A DNA stretch of 64,000 nt from Bacteriovorax sp. Seq25_V (GCF_000447795.1 NZ_AUNI01000020.1:310001-374000); one strand, 5' to 3'; positions 19,340-27,424 are shown, numbered from the stretch's first letter. Numbers and translations: made by a program. The notes: generated by a model not told the origin, from the letters alone.

Positions 19340-19654
19340 ATGAAAAAATTATCTCTAATTATGATTTCGCTATTTTCTCTCAACATATCTGCACTTGATT
19401 GTTCTAAGTATGAAGCTCAAATTTTTGGTACAGTTCTTGAGTCAGCGACTACAGTTGATAATAGAGAGTTTAACTGTCAGTACAAGGTTGAGGTAGAAGA
19501 GCTTTTTCCTCACGTTTTCTGCTCTCTTGATTCATTTGAGATCGAAAATAATCTTGTTTTTGATTACTCGTTAAGTGGAAAGTGTCTTAAAGCTGGAGAG
19601 TCATTCTCTGGTTACATTGTAAAAGATGGATTAGGAATTATTTTTCTCGATTGA
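19340..19654 (+). CDS. Small secreted protein of unknown family
   Basis: 104 aa from the ATG at 19340, chosen because AGGAG lies at 19328-19332 and a signal peptide (MKKLSLIMISLFSLNISA) follows directly. The mature part begins at LDCSKYEA and contains four Cys, consistent with two disulfides in the periplasm. I do not recognise a family. It is divergent from the LuxR-type regulator gene (122 bp between starts), which could control it. Confidence 0.7.
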   Translation: MKKLSLIMISLFSLNISALDCSKYEAQIFGTVLESATTVDNREFNCQYKVEVEELFPHVFCSLDSFEIENNLVFDYSLSGKCLKAGESFSGYIVKDGLGIIFLD

Positions 19655-19669
19655 TTAAACTGTAAGGCC

Positions 19670-20518
19670 CTACAGTTTAGTAATATGTTTTACTATTTCT
19701 TGTAAGGCCTTCGAGTTTTTGTTTTCAACTCGATAAATTAAACATAGCTCATCTTTAAAAACTGGCGCGTTTTTAACTTTTTCTAATTGACCACTACAAA
19801 CTTCTTCTGTTACCAAACTCGGTAAAATCGCATAACCACAGCCTTCGAGGCAGAGCTTTGTCGCAGTTTCTAAGCTAGACGTATAAAGACGTTTATAATC
19901 GATATACTCTGTTTTTCTAAGCTTTGACATAATTGTTTGAGACTGCATTAAGTCTGGATCAGAAATTAAAATTTTATTTATTTTACTCTCAGGCATACCT
20001 TTGGATTTAAACAGTGTAACATTGTCATTTTTTAATTTTCTAATGATTAAATCAGGATGTTTAATCGGATTGATCACAATTCCTATATCAATATTATAGC
20101 TAATAACTTCATCTGTGATGATACGTGAGAGAGCGTGTTCGATCTTAAGATCCAGATGTGGACTATTTCTTAATAAGTTTGGAAGGATGTAAGGCAATGT
20201 GTAAAGTGAAACAGATGGATGGCATCCGATTGTATACTGACCCCTTATCTCATCATTTTCTTGATTAATAGATTTTTTTAAATTTTCCCACTGCTCAATT
20301 AGTTGTCTCGATTCCTTTAAGAAGAGCTTGCCGGCTCGTGTCAGTTGAACCCCACTTTTTGAACGAATCAAAAGCTCATGGCCAAGAGTTTGTTCTAGTT
20401 TTTTAATTGATTGAGTAAGTGTAGGTTGAGTGATCCCAAGTCTTGTTGCTGCTTTCGAGATATTCTCTGTTGCCGCTACTTCCAAAAAATAAATGATTTC
20501 ATTGTGACTTGCTAACAT
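19670..20518 (-). CDS. LysR-family transcription regulator
   Basis: 282 aa. The N-terminal winged helix is typical: FLEVAATENISKAATRLGITQPTLTQ, then IKKLEQTLGHELLIRSKSGVQLTRAG. The periplasmic-binding-protein-like effector domain occupies about 90-282. A Cys pair in LCLEGCGYAILP may lie near the effector pocket. It is transcribed divergently from a small secreted protein gene (start 20608), the classical layout for a LysR target, with an A/T-rich intergenic region. The inducer is unknown. Confidence 0.92.
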   Translation of the reverse strand: MLASHNEIIYFLEVAATENISKAATRLGITQPTLTQSIKKLEQTLGHELLIRSKSGVQLTRAGKLFLKESRQLIEQWENLKKSINQENDEIRGQYTIGCHPSVSLYTLPYILPNLLRNSPHLDLKIEHALSRIITDEVISYNIDIGIVINPIKHPDLIIRKLKNDNVTLFKSKGMPESKINKILISDPDLMQSQTIMSKLRKTEYIDYKRLYTSSLETATKLCLEGCGYAILPSLVTEEVCSGQLEKVKNAPVFKDELCLIYRVENKNSKALQEIVKHITKL

Positions 20519-20607
20519 AAAAAAAACCTATGATTAGTATTAGTTTATATAATTATATTTTATAAATGAATTTTTGTAACTTGTTTTCACCAGAAAAGGA
20601 GAGGGTT

Positions 20608-21090
20608 ATGAAAAAAAGTATGTTATTTTTTAGTTTGTTTTTAAGTTTTCAAGCATCTTCATCAGAGAGATTTTCTCGGATATTGTTAGATGAAACACAT
20701 CAATCTGCCGTTACGTTAAATACAGAAACTGTTCGCTGTTCTGCTGTGGGATATGGTTTTCCCGAACTGAAGGTTACTTTAGAATCTTTGAAGTGGGCAA
20801 CAATCTTTGATCATTCTAATCAAGATGGACTAGGCCCTTGTATCACTGCGGGAACAATGCTCTGTGAAGATTTTACTGTCCCAGATGTATTAATTGATTC
20901 TCAAAATGAAACTGAAAATATTGCAGTAAGAGTTACTCTAACAGAAAGCTTTACAATCAGTGATCAGAAGTGTTTTAGGTCATTAGATGAGGATGTTACT
21001 ACAACAATAAGAGGTATCCCATTCACTCATAGAAGATCAGCATTTTTAGGAGAACTTAATGTAGATGAATGTAAATCACTTATTAAGTAA
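20608..21090 (+). CDS. Secreted protein of unknown family next to a LysR regulator
   Basis: 160 aa from the ATG at 20608, chosen because AAGGAGAGG precedes it and a signal peptide (MKKSMLFFSLFLSFQASS) starts there. The mature protein has five Cys and a beta-rich pattern. No family was recognised. Being divergent from the LysR gene it may be the regulated target. Confidence 0.65.
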   Translation: MKKSMLFFSLFLSFQASSSERFSRILLDETHQSAVTLNTETVRCSAVGYGFPELKVTLESLKWATIFDHSNQDGLGPCITAGTMLCEDFTVPDVLIDSQNETENIAVRVTLTESFTISDQKCFRSLDEDVTTTIRGIPFTHRRSAFLGELNVDECKSLIK

Positions 21091-21104
21091 AAAAGGAGAC
21101 AGGC

Positions 21105-22331
21105 CTAGGCCTGTCCTCTTAACATGAATTCCCAATATAGTACCGGAAGTAAATATCTCTTAATAAGCCACATTGAGTAACGTTCTTTTGCAGGATTAAA
21201 TGGAAAACTTGGAAGAAGAACATTGTCATATCCAAATTCGGCCATGATTACTTTTCCTTCATCAGTTACGAGTGGACATGAGCTATATCCATTATACTCT
21301 TTTGGCATCTTTATTTCACCATCGGCCATCAAGGATAGAAGGTTAGATACCACTACTGGAGCTTGCTTTCTAACCGCAGCTCCTGTCTTTGCTGTTGGTA
21401 GACCTGCTACATCTCCAAGAGAAAAAATATTTTTATATTTCTTGTGTTGAAGCGTGTGAATGTCCACGTCAAGCCATCCTTTCTGAGGTCCATCTTCATG
21501 AATGAGGTCTGACTCTAGAATGAAGTCATGGGCCGTCATTGGTGGCGTCACATGAAGAAGGTCGTAATCAAGTGTTACTTCATTAAGTACGTCACCATTT
21601 CCATTAATGATATTATAAGTGGCCTTCTTGTTTTTTAGATCGACTTTTTTTAGGTCATGGCCAAACTTGGTCTTAATGTTCTTTCTTGCGATAACCTTGT
21701 TTAATTCAATTGAAAAGATATCAATTCCAAAAATTGACTGTTTCGCAGAAGTAAAAATTGTTTCAAACTTTCCTTCTCCAAGATTATCTTTAATTAAACT
21801 CTGTGCGAGATACATAATTTTTTGAGGAGCTCCTCCACATTTAATGGCAGTGTTTGGCATTGTGAAAATGGCCTTGCCGCCCTTGAATGTATTAAGTTCT
21901 TTGAAGAAGTGATCTACTGTATTGTAATCATAGATTGAACCAATTCCTGGGTGATCAAGACGCCCATCAAGTCCTTCAATAAGGTCAGGTCTAAGTCGTA
22001 GACCTGGAGCAACGATTAAAAAGTCGTAATTAATTTTAGAGTTATTCGTCTCAATATAATTTTGAGATGCTTGGATTTTTGTAACAAACTCTTTTATCCA
22101 GTTTACATTTTCTGGCATGACATCAGCTTCTTCGCGTTCTGTGACTTCTTTGTTAATGATCCCTGCGCCTGCGAGTGTCCACATTGGCTGATAGTAGTGT
22201 TTCTTTGCAGGTTCTATAATTGCAATGTCAAGAGCTTGATCTTTCCTTAGAAGTTGAGCGGCCACAGTAATTCCTGCTGTTCCTCCACCAATAATGACAA
22301 TTTTATGAGACAAATTTTTCAATTCTTGCAT
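21105..22331 (-). CDS. sqr: Type II sulfide:quinone oxidoreductase
   Basis: 408 aa. An FAD-dependent membrane-associated enzyme that oxidises sulfide and passes electrons to quinone, leaving a persulfide on an acceptor. The N-terminal FAD motif is IVIIGGGTAGITVAAQLL. Two redox-active Cys are seen: C165 in AIKCGGAPQKIMYL and C352 in YSSCPLVTDEGK. These two motifs are the signature of the type II (mitochondrial SQOR-like) group. The second FAD motif is FSLGDVAGLPTAKTGAA. It overlaps the upstream exporter gene by 29 bp and lies in the sulfide module with a persulfide dioxygenase. Confidence 0.93.
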   Translation of the reverse strand: MQELKNLSHKIVIIGGGTAGITVAAQLLRKDQALDIAIIEPAKKHYYQPMWTLAGAGIINKEVTEREEADVMPENVNWIKEFVTKIQASQNYIETNNSKINYDFLIVAPGLRLRPDLIEGLDGRLDHPGIGSIYDYNTVDHFFKELNTFKGGKAIFTMPNTAIKCGGAPQKIMYLAQSLIKDNLGEGKFETIFTSAKQSIFGIDIFSIELNKVIARKNIKTKFGHDLKKVDLKNKKATYNIINGNGDVLNEVTLDYDLLHVTPPMTAHDFILESDLIHEDGPQKGWLDVDIHTLQHKKYKNIFSLGDVAGLPTAKTGAAVRKQAPVVVSNLLSLMADGEIKMPKEYNGYSSCPLVTDEGKVIMAEFGYDNVLLPSFPFNPAKERYSMWLIKRYLLPVLYWEFMLRGQA

Positions 22332-23112
22332 TATTTAACTCCTGAGTTGAAGTGTAAAACTTATCTTTATTTTTATAGAGAATGAAAAATCCCATCACAA
22401 CTAAGAAAATAGCAAATGCTTTTTTTAGCTTAGCCTGTGAAACATATTGAATAAGATTACTTCCAATAATTATACCAATACTTGCGAAAATGATGAAAGT
22501 CCCAAGAAATGACCATGGTACCTCTACGAGATTTAAATAACCTACAAAGCCAGAGATCGAATTTAGGGCGATAATAAAAAGAGAAGTTCCTACTGCTTGT
22601 TTCATTCGTATATTAGCCAAGAGAACAAGTGCCGGAACAATAATGAAACCACCTCCAACTCCAACTATTCCTGTTACGATACCAACGAAGATTGCCTGTC
22701 CAGCAATCAGAGCATAATTTATTTTTTTCGACTCATCGATTTCTTCTTCTTTTCTTCCCTTGAACATAAAGAAGCTGGCGATAAGCATAATAATAGCAAA
22801 GAGAATTAGCTGAGTTGCCCCTGACATGAAAACAGAAAGCTTTGCCCCTCCAAATGTGCCCATCATGGCGAATGGTGCAAAAATTAGTGCAACCTTGAGG
22901 TTAATATTTCCTTTTCTATAGTGTCCAATAGAACCTATTAAACTCGTGGCACCGACAATGGCCAAACTTAGTGCAATTGATGTTTTAGGATCCATCTTTA
23001 CGACATAGACAAGAATTGGAACTGTTAAAATAGACCCGCCACCGCCTAAAAGACCTAGACTCAATCCAATGAGTGTTGCGAGTAGGTATGCTAAAATCAT
23101 AAAATCTCCCAT
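22303..23112 (-). CDS. TauE/SafE-family sulfite (sulfur anion) exporter
   Basis: 269 aa with about eight hydrophobic segments. It shows the two internally repeated Gly-rich motifs of the family: GLSLGLLGGGGSILTVP near residue 15 and GIVTGIVGVGGGFIIVP near 150. The neighbours SQR and persulfide dioxygenase generate sulfite or thiosulfate, so export of these anions is the natural role. It has a GGGAG ribosome binding site. It is the first gene of the leftward tauE-sqr unit, whose promoter carries an FNR-like box (23160-23173) about 42 bp upstream of the inferred transcription start. Confidence 0.9.
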   Translation of the reverse strand: MGDFMILAYLLATLIGLSLGLLGGGGSILTVPILVYVVKMDPKTSIALSLAIVGATSLIGSIGHYRKGNINLKVALIFAPFAMMGTFGGAKLSVFMSGATQLILFAIIMLIASFFMFKGRKEEEIDESKKINYALIAGQAIFVGIVTGIVGVGGGFIIVPALVLLANIRMKQAVGTSLFIIALNSISGFVGYLNLVEVPWSFLGTFIIFASIGIIIGSNLIQYVSQAKLKKAFAIFLVVMGFFILYKNKDKFYTSTQELNNARIEKFVS

Positions 23113-23159
23113 TTATAGGTTACATGATAAATATTAGCTTATGGAGGGCATCTTTTTAT

Positions 23160-23173
23160 ATGATGATGATCAA
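23160..23173 (-). promoter_or_regulatory. FNR-like operator upstream of tauE-sqr
   Basis: On the minus strand TTGAT-CATC-ATCAT, one base from the FNR consensus TTGAT-N4-ATCAA. Taking TAATAT as the -10 box, the site is centred near -42, the class II activator position. It lies between the regulator's stop and the exporter's start. Confidence 0.6.
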
Positions 23174-23176
23174 TGT

Positions 23177-23833
23177 TTAATTATTTTCTTCGAGATCTTG
23201 AGCAAATAAGTACAATCTCTCATAGTCAATGACTTCAATACTGCGTCCATCTTTTTTTATCAATTCTTGCTCTTCAAGAACTGTAAGAACTCTAGAAACG
23301 GTTTCAGTCTTCGCCCCACAGTATTCGCCAATTTCTTTTCTCGTCCATTTGTAATCTGGATACTTCGTTCTAAGGAAGGCGAGGGTTTGCACGATCCTTG
23401 CAGTCACCTTACTTGAAGCAAGAGAGCTGAACTTATTCTCTGCAATTCTCAACTCTTTTGCCAAAATCTGGGCGATATAGACAAGTAGCGTGTTATCTCG
23501 AGCTATAATTTTTGAAAAACACTCTTTAGGGATGAAGGTGATTTCACTATTTACGAGGGCCGTAGCATTGGCATGATAGGCTTCATTTGCCATCAACGAA
23601 CGATGCCCAAAGAAGTATTTAGGGCTGAAAACTCGAAGTAGAGTTTCACTACCCGATACTGAGAGGCGAGTGAGCCCAATATAGCCCTTATTGATAAAAT
23701 AGAGGCCCAAGGGGGCATCTCCTTCATTATAAATAATGTCACTTTTTTTGAAATTGAATGTGGTCACTTCTTGGCATTCTTCTTTAGTCAAAAGCTTAAG
23801 AAGATCAAAGTTTTTATCAAATTGGCTAAACAT
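23177..23833 (-). CDS. Crp/Fnr-family transcription regulator of the sulfide module
   Basis: 218 aa. The N-terminal cyclic-nucleotide-binding-like beta barrel spans about 15-120, a dimer helix 120-145, and a winged helix 150-218. The recognition helix reads TETVSR (E177, S180, R181), the E-x-x-S-R triad that in FNR reads TTGAT half-sites. This agrees with the TTGAY-N4-RTCAT sites found at both neighbouring promoters. The N-terminal Cys cluster of oxygen-sensing FNR is absent (Cys only at 20, 105 and 172), so the signal may be a thiol/persulfide, heme or other ligand. It lies between the tauE-sqr and persulfide dioxygenase genes. Confidence 0.88.
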   Translation of the reverse strand: MFSQFDKNFDLLKLLTKEECQEVTTFNFKKSDIIYNEGDAPLGLYFINKGYIGLTRLSVSGSETLLRVFSPKYFFGHRSLMANEAYHANATALVNSEITFIPKECFSKIIARDNTLLVYIAQILAKELRIAENKFSSLASSKVTARIVQTLAFLRTKYPDYKWTRKEIGEYCGAKTETVSRVLTVLEEQELIKKDGRSIEVIDYERLYLFAQDLEENN

Positions 23834-23878
23834 TCAATTATTTTATGGTTAAAATAAATAAAAAGAAAGTCTTTTAGT

Positions 23879-23892
23879 TTGACGATGGTCAT
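23879..23892 (+). promoter_or_regulatory. FNR-like operator upstream of the persulfide dioxygenase
   Basis: TTGAC-GATG-GTCAT, an inverted repeat matching the site at the divergent tauE promoter in geometry. With TAAATT as the -10 box it is centred at -41.5. It is also 46 bp from the regulator's own ATG, so autoregulation is possible. Confidence 0.6.
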
Positions 23893-23948
23893 GGTTTTTA
23901 ACAGCTCCATTTGTTAAATTAAATTAGAACTTTTAAAAAGGGAAAATT

Positions 23949-24806
23949 ATGAAAGTTGAATCATTCTTTGATAAAAATACATTTACTGTGACTTATGTTG
24001 TTTATGATGAGCAATCTAAAGATGCTGTAGTAATTGACTCCGTCTTAGACTTTGACTCACATTCTGGAACAATTACCAATGAATCTTATCTTAAGGTAAA
24101 AAATTATATTCTTGATAATGGATTAAAACTAAAAAAAGTTCTTGAGACACATGCTCATGCAGATCACCTAACAGCGGCACCTCTTTTTAAGAAAGATTTT
24201 CCAGAGGCCGCCCTAGTTATTGGTAAGGCGATCACTTTAGTACAGCAAACTTTTGCACCAGTCTTTAATCTTGTCGATCTCGATACAGATGGATCTCAGT
24301 TTGATATTTTAATGGATGAGGGAGATGTTCTGGAAGCTGGAACAATTAAGATCGAAGCAATCTCAACGCCTGGTCATACTCCAGCATGCTTAACTTATAA
24401 AATTGATAATATGATCTTCACTGGGGACGCTATCTTTATGCCAGATATGGGAACTGGTCGCTGTGACTTCCCAAAAGGAAGTGCTGAGGATTTGTATAAT
24501 TCTATCCAAAAGCTATATAAGCTCAGCGATGACACAATTGTTTATGTTGGTCATGATTATGCTCCAAACGGAAGAGAGTATAATTGGCAGACAACTATTG
24601 GAGAGCTGAAGGCAAACAATATTCAATTAAAGGCCTCAACATCTAAAGAAGAGTTTATTGATTTTAGAAATAAGAGAGATGCCACTCTTGCTGCTCCAAA
24701 GCTTTTACTTCCAAGTATTCAAGTTAATATCGATGCTGGACATCTTCCAAAAAGTGAAAGTAATGATAAACAGTACCTTAAGATACCCCTAAATCTTAAG
24801 TTCTAG
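23949..24806 (+). CDS. Persulfide dioxygenase (ETHE1/Blh-like MBL-fold)
   Basis: 285 aa. Metallo-beta-lactamase fold with the HAHADH metal motif (H68, H70, D72, H73), then STPGHTPACLTYKI, FTGDAIFMPDMGTGRCDF and the late His in VGHDYAPNGREY. The MGTGR(C/A)D-F block is typical of ETHE1-type enzymes that oxidise glutathione persulfide to sulfite with O2. The length is greater than human ETHE1 and fits the bacterial Blh/type III group. It is divergent from the Crp/Fnr gene and follows an FNR-like box. It would process the persulfide made by SQR. Confidence 0.9.
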   Translation: MKVESFFDKNTFTVTYVVYDEQSKDAVVIDSVLDFDSHSGTITNESYLKVKNYILDNGLKLKKVLETHAHADHLTAAPLFKKDFPEAALVIGKAITLVQQTFAPVFNLVDLDTDGSQFDILMDEGDVLEAGTIKIEAISTPGHTPACLTYKIDNMIFTGDAIFMPDMGTGRCDFPKGSAEDLYNSIQKLYKLSDDTIVYVGHDYAPNGREYNWQTTIGELKANNIQLKASTSKEEFIDFRNKRDATLAAPKLLLPSIQVNIDAGHLPKSESNDKQYLKIPLNLKF

Positions 24807-25417
24807 ATCCTGCTATTGATACTATGAGTACTGATAAGAAATTTTAAAATATCAGTACTCGTCACAATCCCTGTTAATTTATAATTTGAATCTGCGACAG
24901 GGATACAGCTGATATTTTCATAGAACATCAGGCGCGCAATTTCTTGTATCGTTGAATGTTCGCTTGCAAAAAACACTTTCTCTGTCATGATTTCTTGAAC
25001 CTCGTTATTGAAATTCAGTCCTCTTGATAGACTTTTTAAAAAATCTCGATCCGAGATTATTCCAATAATTTGATTGTCATTGTTTTCAACTAAAATATGA
25101 CGAAAGCTGTAGCTTTCAAAAAAACTTTGTAACTCATCAAGTTTAGAATCTGATTTAATTGTCAAAATTTTTCTTGTCATAATCTCATTCGCTCGAACTT
25201 GAATAATCGAAGGAGATGCTTTTGTAGAGTTTTTGAGATAACTACCTATGGCCGATTTTTTGGGAGAGTTTTCAGAGAATGAAGAGCGATCTTCAAAATC
25301 TGCAAGAGGTCTCACTTCATGTGCTGAATTGACCTCTTGAGGTTTTTGTATCATTGGTCGTTTCACCTCTAGTTGAAGAGGTGAGAATTGCCCTTTAAAT
25401 GATACAAGTAGAGACAT
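24803..25417 (-). CDS. Tandem CBS-domain protein
   Basis: 204 aa. Residues 1-70 are polar and probably unstructured. From about 75 to 200 a Bateman pair is clear: EIMTRKILTIKSDSKLDELQ with NQIIGIISDRDFLKSL, then IMTEKVFFASEHSTIQEIA with YKLTGIVTSTDILKFL. Such modules bind adenine nucleotides and sense energy state. Its start overlaps the yceI stop by one base (TAATG), so the two are co-translated. Its 3' end overlaps the convergent persulfide dioxygenase by four bases. The partner is unknown. Confidence 0.88.
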   Translation of the reverse strand: MSLLVSFKGQFSPLQLEVKRPMIQKPQEVNSAHEVRPLADFEDRSSFSENSPKKSAIGSYLKNSTKASPSIIQVRANEIMTRKILTIKSDSKLDELQSFFESYSFRHILVENNDNQIIGIISDRDFLKSLSRGLNFNNEVQEIMTEKVFFASEHSTIQEIARLMFYENISCIPVADSNYKLTGIVTSTDILKFLISTHSINSRI

Positions 25418-25953
25418 TAACAGCCTGTGAAGTTAACTTCTAGTTCGATATTAACATCGTTCCAAGTCTTACCTTCGTGTAGTGCCTTACATGCATTATT
25501 GATACTTGTTAGGTGTTTACTCATGCTGAAATCGAAAACATCAATCGTACCTTTCGCATTTAATTTGGTTCCATCAAGTGTGTACGCTAGAGGAACTGTT
25601 CTCTTTTGCCCGTTGATTGTCATTTCTGTCGTAATCATTTTTTTTGATACTCCAGTAACAACACCGTCAATCTTTGTCCCCATAAAGAAGAACTCTTTTA
25701 GTTTTGCATCTCTTCCTGGGTTTGCTGTATTTACAGAAGCTGTATCTACACTAAATTTTGAGCCTTTTAAAAGAGTATCAAATGCTGTCTTGTTTTTCAC
25801 TGGTGTAATTGTAATCTTATCAAATGAACCTTTAACTCCAGCTTTGGCAGGAGTTTTAAATGCTGTCCACTGAATCTTAGCTGCGCTTGCATCAAAATTT
25901 AAACATTGTGCTGATGCTGTGAAAGTGGTAAGTAATGCTGCAATTAAAAACAT
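25417..25953 (-). CDS. YceI-family periplasmic lipid-binding protein
   Basis: 178 aa with a signal peptide (MFLIAALLTTFTASA). The mature protein matches the YceI lipocalin-like barrel: FDASAAKIQWTAFKTPAKAGVKG, then FSVDTASVNTANPGRDAKLKEFFF. Family members bind polyisoprenoids or amphiphiles. Two C-terminal Cys are unusual for the family. The start codon is only 18 bp from the ATG of a small divergent gene, leaving no room for a normal promoter between them, so one of the two starts may be wrong. Confidence 0.85.
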   Translation of the reverse strand: MFLIAALLTTFTASAQCLNFDASAAKIQWTAFKTPAKAGVKGSFDKITITPVKNKTAFDTLLKGSKFSVDTASVNTANPGRDAKLKEFFFMGTKIDGVVTGVSKKMITTEMTINGQKRTVPLAYTLDGTKLNAKGTIDVFDFSMSKHLTSINNACKALHEGKTWNDVNIELEVNFTGC

Positions 25954-25971
25954 ATATGCTCCCTATTAATT

Positions 25972-26211
25972 ATGAATGAATACTATCCTCAGGAATTTTA
26001 CATAGAACTTACAAGTAATGACAACCTTCTTGGTCGAATCACTGTGTTAAAACAAGCAAAGTCCTTCTCTATAGAAATTGATATTGTCTTGAAAGAGTCT
26101 CGTAAGATATTTAAGCATGTAGGGAGTCATTTTAATTTGTCTGACCATCAAGAGTCCATAGATTTTGGTATGATGAAGTTAAGTCAGTTTCTTGATAGTG
26201 TCAGAAAATAA
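25972..26211 (+). CDS. Small hypothetical cytoplasmic protein
   Basis: 79 aa with no signal peptide and no Cys. Mixed alpha/beta composition with a C-terminal amphipathic helix. No family was recognised. It starts 18 bp from the yceI ATG on the other strand and has no clear Shine-Dalgarno sequence, so expression would need a promoter within yceI. It could still be real because its codon use looks coding. Confidence 0.45.
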   Translation: MNEYYPQEFYIELTSNDNLLGRITVLKQAKSFSIEIDIVLKESRKIFKHVGSHFNLSDHQESIDFGMMKLSQFLDSVRK

Positions 26212-26227
26212 ACCTGTATGCGCCCAG

Positions 26228-26247
26228 TGTCAGTCAAAGTACTGACA
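26228..26247. promoter_or_regulatory. Palindromic upstream site (candidate enhancer)
   Basis: Perfect inverted repeat TGTCAGT-CAAAGT-ACTGACA. It lies about 100 bp upstream of the inferred start of the sigma-54 transcript, the usual distance of an enhancer-binding-protein site. Confidence 0.5.
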
Positions 26248-26289
26248 ATAGTTAAACCATTGGTGTGTGTAATATCAGATAGTTAGCTA

Positions 26290-26315
26290 TTGGCATGTGT
26301 GTGCCAAAGTTGGCA
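26290..26315. repeat. Overlapping inverted repeats covering the -24 region
   Basis: TTGGCA (26290-26295), TGCCAA (26302-26307) and TTGGCA (26310-26315) make two overlapping palindromes. The last copy includes the -24 element of the sigma-54 promoter, so a repressor or activator could compete with the polymerase. Confidence 0.5.
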
Positions 26316-26326
26316 CGGCTCTTGCT
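26310..26326 (+). promoter_or_regulatory. Sigma-54 (-24/-12) promoter
   Basis: TTGGCACG-GCTC-TTGCT matches the sigma-54 consensus YTGGCACGRNNNTTGCW at every fixed position, with GG at 26312-26313 and GC at 26324-26325. The predicted start is near 26337. No open reading frame of useful size follows before the terminator. Confidence 0.75.
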
Positions 26327-26336
26327 TATATAAATA

Positions 26337-26430
26337 CGTGTGTGTGTTGGAGATAGAAAAAAGGATTTTTTCGACTCCGTCAAAATGTCTCTCAAAAAAG
26401 CCCGCTAATTTCTTTAGCGGGTTTTTTTTT
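26337..26430 (+). ncRNA. Putative small RNA of about 94 nt, sigma-54 dependent
   Basis: The segment between the sigma-54 promoter and a strong terminator (stem 26401-26408/26414-26421, nine T) carries no credible reading frame; the only ATG gives seven codons. It can form a hairpin of AAAAAA/TTTTTT framed by GGAG and CTCC (26350-26377), so an internal anti-Shine-Dalgarno-like CTCC is paired. I recognise no known RNA family. Promoter plus terminator is strong evidence for a transcript; its function is open. Confidence 0.65.
26401..26430 (+). terminator. Strong terminator of the putative small RNA
   Basis: 8-bp stem CCCGCTAA / TTAGCGGG with a 5-nt loop and nine T. Confidence 0.9.
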
Positions 26431-26491
26431 ATTTAAACTAGGTCTAAATATTTTGGTGTTTATTGGTTGTTAGCTCTGAAAAATTTGTGGC

Positions 26492-27400
26492 CTAGTTTGA
26501 ATAAAAAAACTGGTGAATTAATGAGCAAATCGCTCGAGCCCCTGTTGTTCCAAGATCATCAAAAAGAGGATTGTACTCGTAGAGTCCTAAATAATGTTTT
26601 GGATAAATCTCTTTATATCTTGAAAGAAGCTCTCTTAGAAAAGCCAGAGTTATACCGTCATGGTTAACGGCACTTACTGCTTTCATTTCACTTCCGTCTA
26701 TTGCATCAATATCGATACTAATAATTATAACTGCGTTTTCGCTAAAACTAGAAAATAAGTTTTCTATAAACGATTTATTTTGATTCATATTTTGAGTTTG
26801 TGACTTAAGCTCTTTCATCGTCACAATATTCATTTTTATATCTTGATAATTTGAAGAGGCATTTGCAAAATCGTGAATACCGATTTGTATCAACTCAAGT
26901 TTCTCGCCAAGTTCATCAGCTAATTGCCTAAACGGGGTACCAGAGTGATGGACTTGATCTTTACGTGTGTCGAGATGAGCGTCTATATTGATAACACCTA
27001 TTTTGGAATTAGTGGCAGCGATGGCCTTAATAAAAGGATAAATCCCATCGTGGCCAGATCCAATGTGAATGGTAGAGTCGCCTTTGTTTAGAAGATTTTT
27101 AATCAACTCTGTTTGCTCAACTTGAAATCTGTCAAAGTTCTCATCCTCGTTGGTAACAGTTTCAGAATGAAAAATATTTTTATTCGTGTTTGTATTTGCC
27201 ATCTTTGAAAGCGTGGCCATAATCGCACGTGGTCCATAAAGACTTCCGTTGCGTCCACCGTTTCTAATCACTCCCGTATCACTTGAGCTTGTGATGAGAT
27301 GAACATTTTCTTTGATATTTTTATTTGTGTTATTAATTTTTGCTTTGATTGAATCATCAACTCGTGACGATAAATTTTTATTAACTTCTTCCCATCTCAT
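26492..27400 (-). CDS. Ureohydrolase (arginase/agmatinase/formimidoylglutamase family)
   Basis: 302 aa. The binuclear manganese motifs are visible in order: IGSGHDGIYPF (normally GGDH or GGHD), INIDAHLDTR, and SIDIDAIDGSEMKAVSA. The layout and the ALVSxxHxGTPFR-like segment HHSGTPFRQLADE fit formimidoylglutamase (HutG) best, but agmatinase and arginase share the fold and no hut genes are nearby. It is cytoplasmic. An AGGA ribosome binding site lies 8 bp before the start. It is divergent from the GYF-domain gene with only 24 bp between the starts. Confidence 0.82.
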   Translation of the reverse strand: MRWEEVNKNLSSRVDDSIKAKINNTNKNIKENVHLITSSSDTGVIRNGGRNGSLYGPRAIMATLSKMANTNTNKNIFHSETVTNEDENFDRFQVEQTELIKNLLNKGDSTIHIGSGHDGIYPFIKAIAATNSKIGVINIDAHLDTRKDQVHHSGTPFRQLADELGEKLELIQIGIHDFANASSNYQDIKMNIVTMKELKSQTQNMNQNKSFIENLFSSFSENAVIIISIDIDAIDGSEMKAVSAVNHDGITLAFLRELLSRYKEIYPKHYLGLYEYNPLFDDLGTTGARAICSLIHQFFYSN

Positions 27401-27424
27401 ATATATTTCCTATACAATATTGCT

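Noticed and set aside
26250-26280. Second sigma-54-like element (ATTGGTGTGTGTAATATC)
   Set aside because: The GG-to-GC spacing does not fit and the -12 element is missing.
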